From CAWKZT01 sp963854565 (GTDB lineage Bacteria > Actinomycetota > Acidimicrobiia > Acidimicrobiales > JAHEJN01), in NCBI GenBank assembly GCA_963854565.1, contig CAWKZT010000120.1:1-5644 (forward strand): DNA of 5,644 bases, given 5' to 3'. Position 1 is the first letter of the stretch, and each line of letters opens with the position of its first letter. Below the pieces are notes generated by a model. The model saw only the letters and a list, made by a program, of their open reading frames with translations. It ran no database searches and was not told the DNA's origin. Below are positions 1-5,644 of the stretch, in pieces. A program made the position numbers and the translations under genes.

Positions 1-1
1 G

Positions 2-337
2 CTACTTGTAGTGGCGTCGTCGTGGGCGAGCTGGCTTATCTGGGCTTGCGCGGCATTGATGGCCTTCACGATCTCGGCCTGGAATGTGGTGGGAATGTTG
101 ACCATCATTCGAGAGGTTCCCGGACGAATGACGGGGCGTGCGTCGGGGATGGTGATGATGGGCTTCTTCGCTGGTGTCAGTATTGGCGCACCAATGACGG
201 GTTGGATTGTGGACACCACCGGCGGCTACACCACCGGATGGTTGATCTTGGCCGGTATCGCCATCGCGGCCGCGCTCGTGGTGGCGCCATTTCGGTCGAA
301 GGCCGATAGCGATGGTAGTTTCATGGAGCATGGCTGA
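2..337 (+). CDS. MFS transporter, C-terminal fragment (5' end outside window)
   Basis: This is the last 111 codons or so of a membrane transporter, open to the left edge and ending in TGA. About three hydrophobic stretches are visible: the first ~25 residues, a glycine-rich segment around MVMMGFFAGVSIGAPMTGWIV, and WLILAGIAIAAALVVAPF. They are joined by the loop VPGRMTGRASG, a basic GRxSG-type loop common between helices in the C-terminal half of major facilitator superfamily proteins, followed by a small-residue helix and GWIVDTTGGYTTGW, also typical of the last helices. The protein ends in a short charged cytoplasmic tail. A GTG at 11 is internal to the open frame and should not be taken as the start. 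The substrate cannot be told from this fragment. The superfamily is fairly sure, the subfamily is not. It is transcribed toward, and converges on, the ABC importer operon. Confidence 0.75.
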   Translation, partial: LLVVASSWASWLIWACAALMAFTISAWNVVGMLTIIREVPGRMTGRASGMVMMGFFAGVSIGAPMTGWIVDTTGGYTTGWLILAGIAIAAALVVAPFRSKADSDGSFMEHG

Positions 338-365
338 AGCATTTGATTCTCATCAGTTTGAAGGT

Positions 366-379
366 GCCGCGCTAGCGGC
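366..379. terminator. Possible weak hairpin after the MFS gene
   Basis: GCCGC (366-370) and GCGGC (375-379) form a 5-bp all-GC stem with a GCTA loop, 28 bases after the MFS stop codon. No T-run follows on either strand, so this is at best a weak or factor-assisted 3' end. In sequence of this GC content such a short stem can arise by chance. Confidence 0.2.
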
Positions 380-468
380 CGTGGCTGCTTCTGTGCCCTA
401 AGCCGAGCCTGGATCCTTGCGGTCAAGTTTCAATCTCATTCGAGCGGCCAACCTTTTCGGCGGCATAG

Positions 469-714
469 ATGCCAAGCCGGCGTTGTTTTCACCCGGTGAC
501 CGTGCTGTACTCGGCGCGCACCTCGGCCGACGTCTTTGATGAAGGCATGATGGCCTGGTGGGCCGCAAAGCATCGCCGGTCCAACTTCCACGCGGTCTAC
601 ATCGCGGGAAGCCCCGACTTCGTCAATGCCTGCGAGAAACGGGTGAGCGAGTTGGGAGCACCGCCAAATCGCATCTTCGTCGAGCGGTATACGCCGCAAA
701 CGGCGCCGAGCTAG
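469..714 (+). pseudogene. Eroded ferredoxin/flavin reductase-like (FNR) C-terminal remnant
   Basis: The 81-codon frame carries two pieces that resemble the NAD(P)-binding lobe of ferredoxin-NADP reductase-like enzymes. The first is PVTVLYSARTSADVFDEGM, like the strand and SAR(T) turn that open this lobe. The second is VYIAGSPDFVNACEKRV followed by LGAPPNRIFVERY, like the family's C-terminal 'CG/AGSP..V.A....L..LG.P..RI..E.F' end. The roughly 35-45 residues normally between them are missing, as are the FAD-binding half and the glycine-rich GGxGxTP motif. The ATG directly follows an in-frame TAG (466-468) and has no Shine-Dalgarno sequence. I therefore read it as a 5'-truncated, internally deleted remnant rather than a working enzyme. 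A small uncharacterised protein is the alternative. The stop lies 5 bases from that of the convergent DsbA-like gene. Confidence 0.45.
692..705. terminator. Possible short hairpin between convergent 3' ends
   Basis: CGCCG (692-696) and CGGCG (701-705) can pair around a CAAA loop. The stem is 14 bases beyond the stop codon of the - strand DsbA-like gene and inside the end of the + strand reductase remnant. No T-run follows on either strand. Its place at a convergent junction suits a 3' end, but the 5-bp stem alone is weak evidence. Confidence 0.2.
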
Positions 715-719
715 GCGAG

Positions 720-1328
720 CTAGTTAAGTTCGGCGGCGATGAACTCGTCGAAGGCCGCCATTGTTGGTTTGATAACCAAATGCTCGCCCACTCGTTTGAT
801 GTCGAGACCCGGACAGAAGAAGTCACCCGCCGGGGTGAAGTAGTGCGGTGAACCAACGACTTCACGGGCCTGGCCCGCTGCCCAAGCATCGCCAATCGCG
901 ACCGTGTCCTGATTGGTAGGCATGGGGACGTCAATGAGTTGGGCGAGATGTTCGAGGACGGCTGGATCGTCGAGATCGTGGCCGTACTCAAATAGCGCGG
1001 CACGGGTTGCCAGGCTCATTGCCTCACCCTGTTCGACCCCGGTTCGGTACGCGGCCTCTACCAGCGCAAGGGCGGGCAGCGTGGAGGACGGAAAAGCATC
1101 GATCGAAAAATCGGCGAACAGGTCCGGTGTTGCCTGCGCTTGTAAATATTGGACCTCTTCGCCGATGAAATCTGGGTCCATGGGTGCTTTGTTGATGAGC
1201 TCAAGGGGCCACGGGAACACGCGAAATCGCACATGGCTGCCTGTCTCGTCGCGTCGTTGGACGGCACGCATCAAGCTCACATGAGCGAATGGGCACCAAA
1301 TGTCGGCGTAGACCTCAATAATGATCAC
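720..1328 (-). CDS. DsbA-family (FrnE/HCCA isomerase-like) thioredoxin-fold protein
   Basis: This 202-residue protein has no signal peptide and is probably cytoplasmic. It opens with a beta strand leading into the active-site turn DIWCPFAH (C12, with Ala at 15 where a CxxC protein has its second Cys). A helical insertion follows (about 52-150), then VGSPHYFTPAGDFFCPGLDI (158-177), where P161 sits at the cis-proline position of the thioredoxin fold and C172 is the only other cysteine. Length and layout match the DsbA-like thioredoxin family that includes FrnE and 2-hydroxychromene-2-carboxylate isomerase. With one active-site cysteine it is unlikely to be a classical disulfide oxidase; a glutathione/thiol-dependent isomerase or reductase is possible. 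The GTG start is the only start codon after the upstream in-frame stop, and it lacks a clear ribosome binding site. It lies 56 bases after the ATPase gene on the same strand and is probably co-transcribed. Family assignment is good; substrate is unknown. Confidence 0.8.
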   Translation of the reverse strand: MIIIEVYADIWCPFAHVSLMRAVQRRDETGSHVRFRVFPWPLELINKAPMDPDFIGEEVQYLQAQATPDLFADFSIDAFPSSTLPALALVEAAYRTGVEQGEAMSLATRAALFEYGHDLDDPAVLEHLAQLIDVPMPTNQDTVAIGDAWAAGQAREVVGSPHYFTPAGDFFCPGLDIKRVGEHLVIKPTMAAFDEFIAAELN

Positions 1329-1384
1329 CTTGGAAGTCTGCCACTGTTGGGCGAAGGTGAGTGCCGCCGAAGGTCCCTATGGGC

Positions 1385-2902
1385 CTAGCTGTCAGAAACG
1401 CCCGCCATGAGCAACCCGATTCCCTCACGGGTGGCATCTTCGGCATCGATGATGGTCATGATCTGACCTTCGAACATGACAGCAATACGGTCCGCTAAGC
1501 CCAGTACCTCGTCGAGGTCTTCGGAGATCAAAATGGTGGCGATGCCCGCGGTTCGTTGCTCGATTAGTTGGCTGTGGATGTACTCGGCCGCGCCAATGTC
1601 GACACCGCGAGTGGGTTGGGCGGCGAGTAACACGGTGGGCTTGCTGGCTAGTTCGCGCGCCAGAATTACTTTCTGGATGTTGCCGCCGGAAAGGGCCGAA
1701 ATTTTCGTTTCGATGGACGGCGTTTTAACGGCAAATAACTTGACGAGTCGTCGAGCATGGTCACGAATTGGCCCGAATTTTAGGAGGCCGCGCTGGGCAA
1801 ATTGTTCGTTGCCGTGGTCCACGAGAACGATGTTCTCGCTGACGGTGAACTCGCCGATAGCGCCGTCTTTCATGCGCTCTTCGGGCACATAAGAAAGCCC
1901 AGCGTCGCGGCAGGTTCGGGGGTCGGTGCCGGACACCTCGGAACCATTGAGGATGATGGAGGAGTCGCCTTCTACCGGGCGTAGGCCGGCGATGGCCTCG
2001 GCAAATTCGCGTTGACCATTTCCCGAAACTCCGGCCACTCCAAGGATTTCGCCGGCAAAGACATCGACCGAGAGGTTTTTGACGGCGAGTGTGCCCCGGT
2101 CTCCTCGTACGTTGAGGTTGGTGACGCGTAGTCGAGGCTCGCCGGTTTCGCTAGCGGGCTTTTCGGGTGCCAGGCGCACCGACCTACCGACCATCATTTC
2201 GGCGAGTTGCTCACGACTGCTCTGCGCCGGCGTAGTGAAACCGGTGACTTTGCCGTTACGAAGCACGGTGATGCGGTCGCTCAGCGCCATGACTTCGTGC
2301 AGTTTGTGCGAGATGAAGACCAGGCCGCGTCCGGCGTCGGTCATTTGACGTAGCACAACGAATAGTTCGTCGACCTCCTGCGGAGTGAGAACGGCGGTGG
2401 GTTCGTCGAGGACAAGGAGTTCGGCGTCACGGTAAAGCGCCTTAATGATTTCGACGCGCTGTCGTTCGCCCACCGAAAGTTTCCACACTTCGACATCGGG
2501 ATCAACGGAGAGCCCGTAGGTCTCAGAAATCTCGCGAATTCGGGCCGTTACCTTGACAAGGTCGGTGAGCATACCTCGCGATGATTTCAAGCCTAAGGCC
2601 ACGTTTTCGGCCACGGTAAGGGTGGGGACCAGCATGAAATGTTGGTGAATCATGCCAATGCGCTTGGCAATGGCATCAGCGGGCGACGTGACCTGAACCG
2701 GTTCGCCGCGAAGAAAGAGTTGCCCTTCGTCGGCTTGGTAGAGACCAAAGAGCACTTTCATGAGCGTGCTCTTGCCCGCACCATTTTCGCCCAGCAACGT
2801 GTGCACTTCGCCCGGCATTACATCGAAATCGATGCTGTCGTTAGCGAGCACGCCGGGGAACCGTTTAGTAATGCCGCGCATTTCTAGCAGTGGTTGCGTC
2901 AT
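1385..2902 (-). CDS. BMP-type (nucleoside-class) ABC importer, double ATPase subunit
   Basis: A 505-residue cytoplasmic protein with two fused nucleotide-binding domains powers the importer encoded with it. Domain 1 (about 5-245) is complete: Walker A GENGAGKST (38-46), Q-loop Q87 in IHQHFMLVP, signature LSVGERQ (142-148), Walker B LLVLDEPT (162-169, catalytic E167) and switch H199 in ISHKL. Domain 2 (about 258-500) is degenerate: its P-loop is GVSGNGQRE (no Lys-Ser/Thr), its signature LSGGNIQK (404-411) is intact, its Walker B reads LLAAQPTRG (Gln429 for Glu), and its switch is ISEDL (Glu461 for His). This one-good, one-degenerate arrangement is usual for the YufO/NupO/RnsB class and related sugar ATPases, so it is not damage. 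The start is fixed by AAAGGA 8 bases upstream. A strong hairpin separates it from the lipoprotein gene before it; the DsbA-like gene follows. Confidence 0.95.
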   Translation of the reverse strand: MTQPLLEMRGITKRFPGVLANDSIDFDVMPGEVHTLLGENGAGKSTLMKVLFGLYQADEGQLFLRGEPVQVTSPADAIAKRIGMIHQHFMLVPTLTVAENVALGLKSSRGMLTDLVKVTARIREISETYGLSVDPDVEVWKLSVGERQRVEIIKALYRDAELLVLDEPTAVLTPQEVDELFVVLRQMTDAGRGLVFISHKLHEVMALSDRITVLRNGKVTGFTTPAQSSREQLAEMMVGRSVRLAPEKPASETGEPRLRVTNLNVRGDRGTLAVKNLSVDVFAGEILGVAGVSGNGQREFAEAIAGLRPVEGDSSIILNGSEVSGTDPRTCRDAGLSYVPEERMKDGAIGEFTVSENIVLVDHGNEQFAQRGLLKFGPIRDHARRLVKLFAVKTPSIETKISALSGGNIQKVILARELASKPTVLLAAQPTRGVDIGAAEYIHSQLIEQRTAGIATILISEDLDEVLGLADRIAVMFEGQIMTIIDAEDATREGIGLLMAGVSDS

Positions 2903-2910
2903 CGATGGAT

Positions 2911-2916
2911 TCCTTT
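2911..2916 (-). promoter_or_regulatory. Ribosome binding site of the ATPase gene
   Basis: AAAGGA on the - strand, 8 bases before the ATG at 2902. It allows fresh initiation at the ATPase gene downstream of the intercistronic hairpin, so translation need not be coupled to the lipoprotein gene. Confidence 0.7.
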
Positions 2917-2940
2917 CGTTGCTGGTGCTAGGGAGTGGCT

Positions 2941-2976
2941 AACGGTTGGCCGACCAATTGGGCTCGGCCAACCGTT
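2941..2976 (-). repeat. Intercistronic hairpin: 13-bp perfect inverted repeat between lipoprotein and ATPase genes
   Basis: AACGGTTGGCCGA (2941-2953) and its exact reverse complement TCGGCCAACCGTT (2964-2976) flank a 10-base loop. Four more pairs (GGCT 2937-2940 with AGCC 2979-2982) can form past a two-base bulge. It begins 20 bases after the lipoprotein stop and ends 38 bases before the ATPase start. No U-run follows on the transcribed strand, so it is not a classical intrinsic terminator. The position fits a 3' stabiliser or partial attenuator that gives more binding protein than ATPase, as known for hairpins behind other binding-protein genes such as malE. The structure is seen directly; the role is inferred. 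Confidence 0.75.
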
Positions 2977-2996
2977 GAAGCCTCTAGATGGGGTGC

Positions 2997-3974
2997 TTAT
3001 TGTCCGGTGCTGATGGAACCGTCGATGATTCCGGCGATGGTTTCTTCGCCCAAGGTGCGGATGTCGTCGGAGAGATCGAATCCGTCGTTGAACTCGATCT
3101 CGAGGCCACCGTTTTCGAGGGTGATCTCGTAAGCGGTACCACCAAGCGTGCCGGCGTCGTAAAGCGCAAGCATTTCCTCAAGCACAACTTCCCAGTGGTA
3201 AACCTGTGAAGCAACAACAACCGATGGGCCGAAGTCGGTCTGGTTGGCTTGTGTGCCGAACCAGGCAACGCCATTTTGAGCAGCAACAGTGACCGCACCG
3301 GCCACCATCTGAGCGCTTCCGGTCATGACATCGGCACCGTTGGCCAAATGGCCTTCGGCGGTTTCTTGAGCCAAGGCAACGTCACCGAATGAACCGGTGT
3401 AGACGATGCTTACTTCGGCACCGCCTGCTTCGGCGCCAGCAGCGAAACCGTCGATATAGGCAACGGCGTCGCCGGCCTCAACGGGTCCGACTACACCAAT
3501 GGACTTGGCTGCGGAAAGAGCGGCGGCCATGACGCCATTGACGTAGCCACCTTCGTCGGCGGCTGGGTAGTACGCAAACACATTGGCGAGGCCTTGGGTG
3601 TCGGTTGCGGTACCCCACAAAAACGAGGTGTTGGGGAAGTCAGGCGCTATTTCGGCGAGTGATCCACCGAACTGGGTGCCGTGAACCACGATTACCGAGA
3701 CGCCAGCCTCGGCATAGCCACGGACGGCGGCGGCGGCTTCTTCAACGACAAAGGTGCCGTCGGTTACCTGAAGGTCGACGTCACGGTCCAGGGCAGCAAT
3801 GGCATCGACCATGCTCTGGGTAAAGGCAAGGTCATCGGAGGCGCTGGGGGCAACGATGGCCATAGAAAGGGCATCGCCCGATGGTGCGGCGGTGTCGCCA
3901 CCATCGCTGCCGCACGCGGCTGCGAAGAGCGACAGCGTCAGCAACGCAGTCAGGAGTTTGAGTAGTGTTTTCAT
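2997..3974 (-). CDS. BMP/Med-family ABC transporter substrate-binding lipoprotein
   Basis: This is a 325-residue extracytoplasmic solute receptor for the adjacent ABC importer. It has a lipoprotein signal: basic MKTLLK, a hydrophobic core, then AAAC with C21 as the lipidated residue, followed by a Gly/Asp/Pro/Ser linker to about 34. The receptor begins at LSMAIVAPSASDDLAFTQS (36-54), matching the first strand and 'D..FNQ' ligand-site region of BMP proteins. FLWGTATD (118-125), YYPAADEGGYVNGVMAA (135-151) and the strand-plus-loop KSIGVVGPVE (157-166) are further family landmarks. The frame is open to a start at 4100, but the chosen ATG gives a proper signal peptide, has AAAGGAAG just upstream, and avoids 100 bases of overlap with permease 2. 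Known BMP receptors bind nucleosides; this divergent member's ligand is uncertain. It ends 20 bases before the strong hairpin. Confidence 0.92.
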   Translation of the reverse strand: MKTLLKLLTALLTLSLFAAACGSDGGDTAAPSGDALSMAIVAPSASDDLAFTQSMVDAIAALDRDVDLQVTDGTFVVEEAAAAVRGYAEAGVSVIVVHGTQFGGSLAEIAPDFPNTSFLWGTATDTQGLANVFAYYPAADEGGYVNGVMAAALSAAKSIGVVGPVEAGDAVAYIDGFAAGAEAGGAEVSIVYTGSFGDVALAQETAEGHLANGADVMTGSAQMVAGAVTVAAQNGVAWFGTQANQTDFGPSVVVASQVYHWEVVLEEMLALYDAGTLGGTAYEITLENGGLEIEFNDGFDLSDDIRTLGEETIAGIIDGSISTGQ

Positions 3975-3982
3975 GATTTGGG

Positions 3983-3990
3983 CTTCCTTT
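3983..3990 (-). promoter_or_regulatory. Ribosome binding site that sets the lipoprotein start
   Basis: AAAGGAAG on the - strand lies 8 bases before the ATG at 3974. It sits inside the 22-base gap after the permease 2 stop and decides for the short lipoprotein start over the upstream in-frame ATG at 4100, which lies within the permease gene. Confidence 0.75.
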
Positions 3991-3996
3991 GTTTGG

Positions 3997-4926
3997 CTAA
4001 TGTCTAGAGAATGGTTTGGTGAGAGCGGCCGGCGCTTTGACTCGACCGGCAATGATGACGAGCGCCACAATGGTGATGATCGCCGGTGCCATGGAGGCAA
4101 TGTCGGAGGCGCTGCGAGGGATCACCTGCAAGATCTTGAGTTTGAGTACCGAGGCTTGGACGAGGCCGTAGAGAATTGCACCGGCCATGACCCCGGTAGG
4201 TCGCCAGGCACCGAAATACACGAGGGCTACAGCAATGAACCCGAGACCCTGGGTGAGATTGGGTTGGAAAATGCCACCGCGTAGGACCAGCGCCGCCCCG
4301 GCCAGACCGGCAAAGGTGTTGCCGATGAGAATGGCGAGGTAGCGGGTCCGCACAACGCTGATGCCCAGACTGTCGGCGGCCTGAGGATTTTCGCCAACGG
4401 CTCGGATATTGAGCCCGAGGGTGGTTTTGTGCAGAAACCAGGCGACGGCAGGAACGAAGGCAAAAGCTGCGTACGTGAGGATGTGATGCTGGAACAGCGC
4501 CTCGCCAACCTTGGGAATGTCGGCCAGCAGTGGGATGTCGATTTCACCGAGGGTGCTGCGCAGTGGCCGGGGGGTTCCGACTTTGGTCTGGAACATGAGA
4601 TCGCTGAAGCCCAGTCCGAACAAAAAAATACCGATGCCGCTAATGCCTTGCGCCGCGCCCAAGGTCACGGTGATAAATGCGTAAATAAGGCCCATTACGA
4701 GACCCACAAGTAGGCCTACCAACATGCCTAACCAGATGTTGTTGTGTTCGAGGACCGTCCAGTAGGCGAACCAGGCACTGAGCATCATCACGCCATCGAC
4801 GCCCAGGTTGAGTACACCGCTGCGTTGGCCAATGGTTTCGCCTAGGCCCGCGAGGAGGTACGGCGTCGAGAGGCGGATTCCCGAAGCGATCGTGGCGACA
4901 AGGACGGAGAGTTCGAAGAATTCCAT
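3997..4926 (-). CDS. BMP-type ABC importer permease 2 (YufQ/NupQ-like)
   Basis: A 309-residue integral membrane protein forms half of the importer channel. It has about eight to nine hydrophobic stretches, roughly 6-28, 42-58, 64-90, 94-111, 149-166, 196-216, 228-240, 244-262 and 279-294. The N-terminal signature GLGETIGQRSGVLNLGVDG (27-45) is characteristic of this branched-chain amino acid/ribose/nucleoside permease superfamily. GLNIRAVGENPQAADSLGI (171-189) is the cytoplasmic coupling-loop segment that contacts the ATPase. Length is normal for the shorter of the two permeases in these systems. Its ATG shares one base with the stop of permease 1 (TGATG), which suggests translational coupling; a weak GAGG lies 10 bases upstream. 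The lipoprotein gene starts 22 bases after its stop. Confidence 0.93.
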   Translation of the reverse strand: MEFFELSVLVATIASGIRLSTPYLLAGLGETIGQRSGVLNLGVDGVMMLSAWFAYWTVLEHNNIWLGMLVGLLVGLVMGLIYAFITVTLGAAQGISGIGIFLFGLGFSDLMFQTKVGTPRPLRSTLGEIDIPLLADIPKVGEALFQHHILTYAAFAFVPAVAWFLHKTTLGLNIRAVGENPQAADSLGISVVRTRYLAILIGNTFAGLAGAALVLRGGIFQPNLTQGLGFIAVALVYFGAWRPTGVMAGAILYGLVQASVLKLKILQVIPRSASDIASMAPAIITIVALVIIAGRVKAPAALTKPFSRH

Positions 4927-5644
4927 CAGCTCTGCGCCTCGGTGAGATTGGCGGGGTCCTCAGAGTGGCCGGCCTCGGGGGTGGCTGTTGATACTTGGGA
5001 CCGGGCGTTGCCGATTCGTTCTATCCATACGCGTGCCCTGCCGCTGCTCACAACGAATACGACGATGATGCCGTTAAGGGCTACGGCGAGCGCCGCGGGG
5101 ACCTGCAGCACGCGTTGGAGGTGGGTGGCACCGGTGAGCAAGCCACCGAAGAGGTAGGACGAGGGGATGGTCCAGAGGGGATGAAGGCCGCCAAATAGCG
5201 CCGCCACGATGCCATTGAATCCGGCTGATCCCGTGAATCCGGCTGATGAGCCGTCGGTGACCATTCGTTGAGATTCGCTACCAAACACCAGGATGGTTCC
5301 GGCGAGACCGGAGAGCGACCCGCTAAGGGCTAGGGCGGTAACGATGCTGCGTTTGACGGGAATGCCCGCCGCCCGTGCGGCATCGGGGCTGTGCCCGACT
5401 GCTCGTAAGCGGAAGCCCAGCGGGGTGCGCCACAAAATTACCCAGGCCATGACTGCGGCGAGAATGGCGATGAGTACACCGAGGTGAAGGCGGGTGCCGT
5501 TCCAAATAATAGGTAGTGCGGCATTGTCCGATAGCCGCTCGGTTTGCGGGATTCGGGTACCTGCCTCGATCTCGAGGGGATCGATGAGCGGCCCGCGGAG
5601 CAGGTAGTTCATGAGTTGGATGGCTATGAGGTTCATCATGATGG
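4926..5644 (-). CDS. BMP-type ABC importer permease 1 (YufP/NupP-like), N-terminus outside window
   Basis: The frame is open at the right edge, so the N-terminal third or so is missing; the ATG at 5639 is internal. Residues here count from that Met. NYLLRGPLIDP (11-21), a periplasmic segment with IPQTERL and GTRLHLG (48-54), and FRLRAVGHSPDAARAAGI (76-93), the coupling-loop motif toward the ATPase, place it as the longer permease of a BMP-type importer. Membrane stretches include about 53-70, 98-119, 143-175 and 180-197. A hydrophilic tail of about 37 residues follows the last helix. The segment at 132-143 holds a six-residue tandem repeat, SAGFTG-SAGFNG, backed by a near-exact DNA repeat. 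The stop TGA overlaps the ATG of permease 2. The operon promoter must lie further right. Confidence 0.9.
   Translation of the reverse strand, partial: IMMNLIAIQLMNYLLRGPLIDPLEIEAGTRIPQTERLSDNAALPIIWNGTRLHLGVLIAILAAVMAWVILWRTPLGFRLRAVGHSPDAARAAGIPVKRSIVTALALSGSLSGLAGTILVFGSESQRMVTDGSSAGFTGSAGFNGIVAALFGGLHPLWTIPSSYLFGGLLTGATHLQRVLQVPAALAVALNGIIVVFVVSSGRARVWIERIGNARSQVSTATPEAGHSEDPANLTEAQS
5216..5251. repeat. 18-bp tandem direct repeat inside permease 1
   Basis: The 14 bases TGAATCCGGCTGAT occur at 5216-5229 and again at 5234-5247, an offset of exactly 18 bases (six codons). On the coding strand this gives SAGFTG followed by SAGFNG (coded at 5246-5211), so the duplication keeps the frame. The near-identical bases suggest a slip-type duplication rather than two convergent protein motifs. 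Confidence 0.6.

Noticed and set aside
330..401. 23-codon frame overlapping the end of the MFS gene, ending in TAA.
   Set aside because: The overlap is gene-like, but there is no well-spaced ribosome binding site and the product is too short and featureless to call. It is kept only as part of the remnant hypothesis.
436..699. Minus-strand frame of 87 codons opposite the reductase remnant.
   Set aside because: Arg/Gly/His-rich translation without family-like motifs; it looks like a shadow of the opposite strand in GC-rich DNA.
1476..1892. Plus-strand frame of 138 codons antisense to the ATPase gene.
   Set aside because: It is an antisense shadow of a clearly conserved ATPase; the translation is Ser/Arg/Ala-rich with no recognisable domain.
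1385..2130. Second ATPase domain lacks the P-loop lysine, the catalytic glutamate and the switch histidine.
   Set aside because: Looks like damage, but this degenerate second site, including the AAQPTRG Walker B, is the normal state in BMP-type double ATPases.
3681..3965. Plus-strand frame antisense to the lipoprotein gene with glycine-rich stretches.
   Set aside because: Glycine and alanine runs mirror the Ala-rich lipoprotein codons on the other strand; no independent coding evidence.
3975..4100. N-terminal extension of the lipoprotein frame up to an ATG at 4100.
   Set aside because: It overlaps permease 2 by about 100 bases, is rich in Arg/Ser/Pro, and would bury the lipoprotein signal. 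The ATG at 3974 has a good ribosome binding site.
1..5644. CRISPR arrays, tRNA or rRNA genes, transposases, attachment sites.
   Set aside because: None seen by eye on either strand; no regularly spaced repeats and no transposase- or integrase-like translations.

Overview
The window is a piece of moderately GC-rich bacterial chromosome, probably from an actinobacterium. The evidence is the lipoprotein start (hydrophobic stretch, AAAC, then GSDGGD and an Ala/Pro/Ser linker) and the GC-biased third codon positions. An Acidimicrobiia-like, possibly environmental, lineage would fit, but that is inference; there is no rRNA or marker gene to confirm it.

Layout. The left end (2-337, + strand) is the 3' end of a major facilitator superfamily (MFS) transporter. 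Positions 338-719 hold no convincing intact gene. They contain a short + strand reading frame (469-714) that looks like the eroded C-terminal part of a flavin/NAD(P)H oxidoreductase (ferredoxin reductase-like). Everything from 720 to the right edge lies on the - strand and reads as one probable operon. In transcription order it is: permease 1 (cut by the right edge), permease 2, a BMP/Med-family substrate-binding lipoprotein, a double-domain ABC ATPase, and a DsbA-like thioredoxin-fold protein.

How the genes work together. The four ABC genes make a complete BMP-type importer. The lipoprotein captures the solute outside the membrane, the two different permeases form the channel, and the fused two-domain ATPase drives transport. 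Characterised members of this class (B. subtilis NupNOPQ, S. mutans RnsBACD, T. pallidum PnrA) take up nucleosides, so a nucleoside or related compound is the default guess. The binding protein looks like a divergent branch, so its substrate is open. The permease genes overlap by one base (TGATG), and permease 2 and the lipoprotein are 22 bases apart. A perfect 13-bp inverted repeat sits between the lipoprotein and ATPase genes and probably sets different expression levels within the operon. The operon promoter would lie beyond the right edge.

The window holds no CRISPR array, tRNA, rRNA, insertion sequence or clearly new system. The points most worth a second look are the intercistronic hairpin, the atypical gene order with a divergent binding protein, the single-cysteine DsbA-like protein at the end of the operon, and the reductase remnant.
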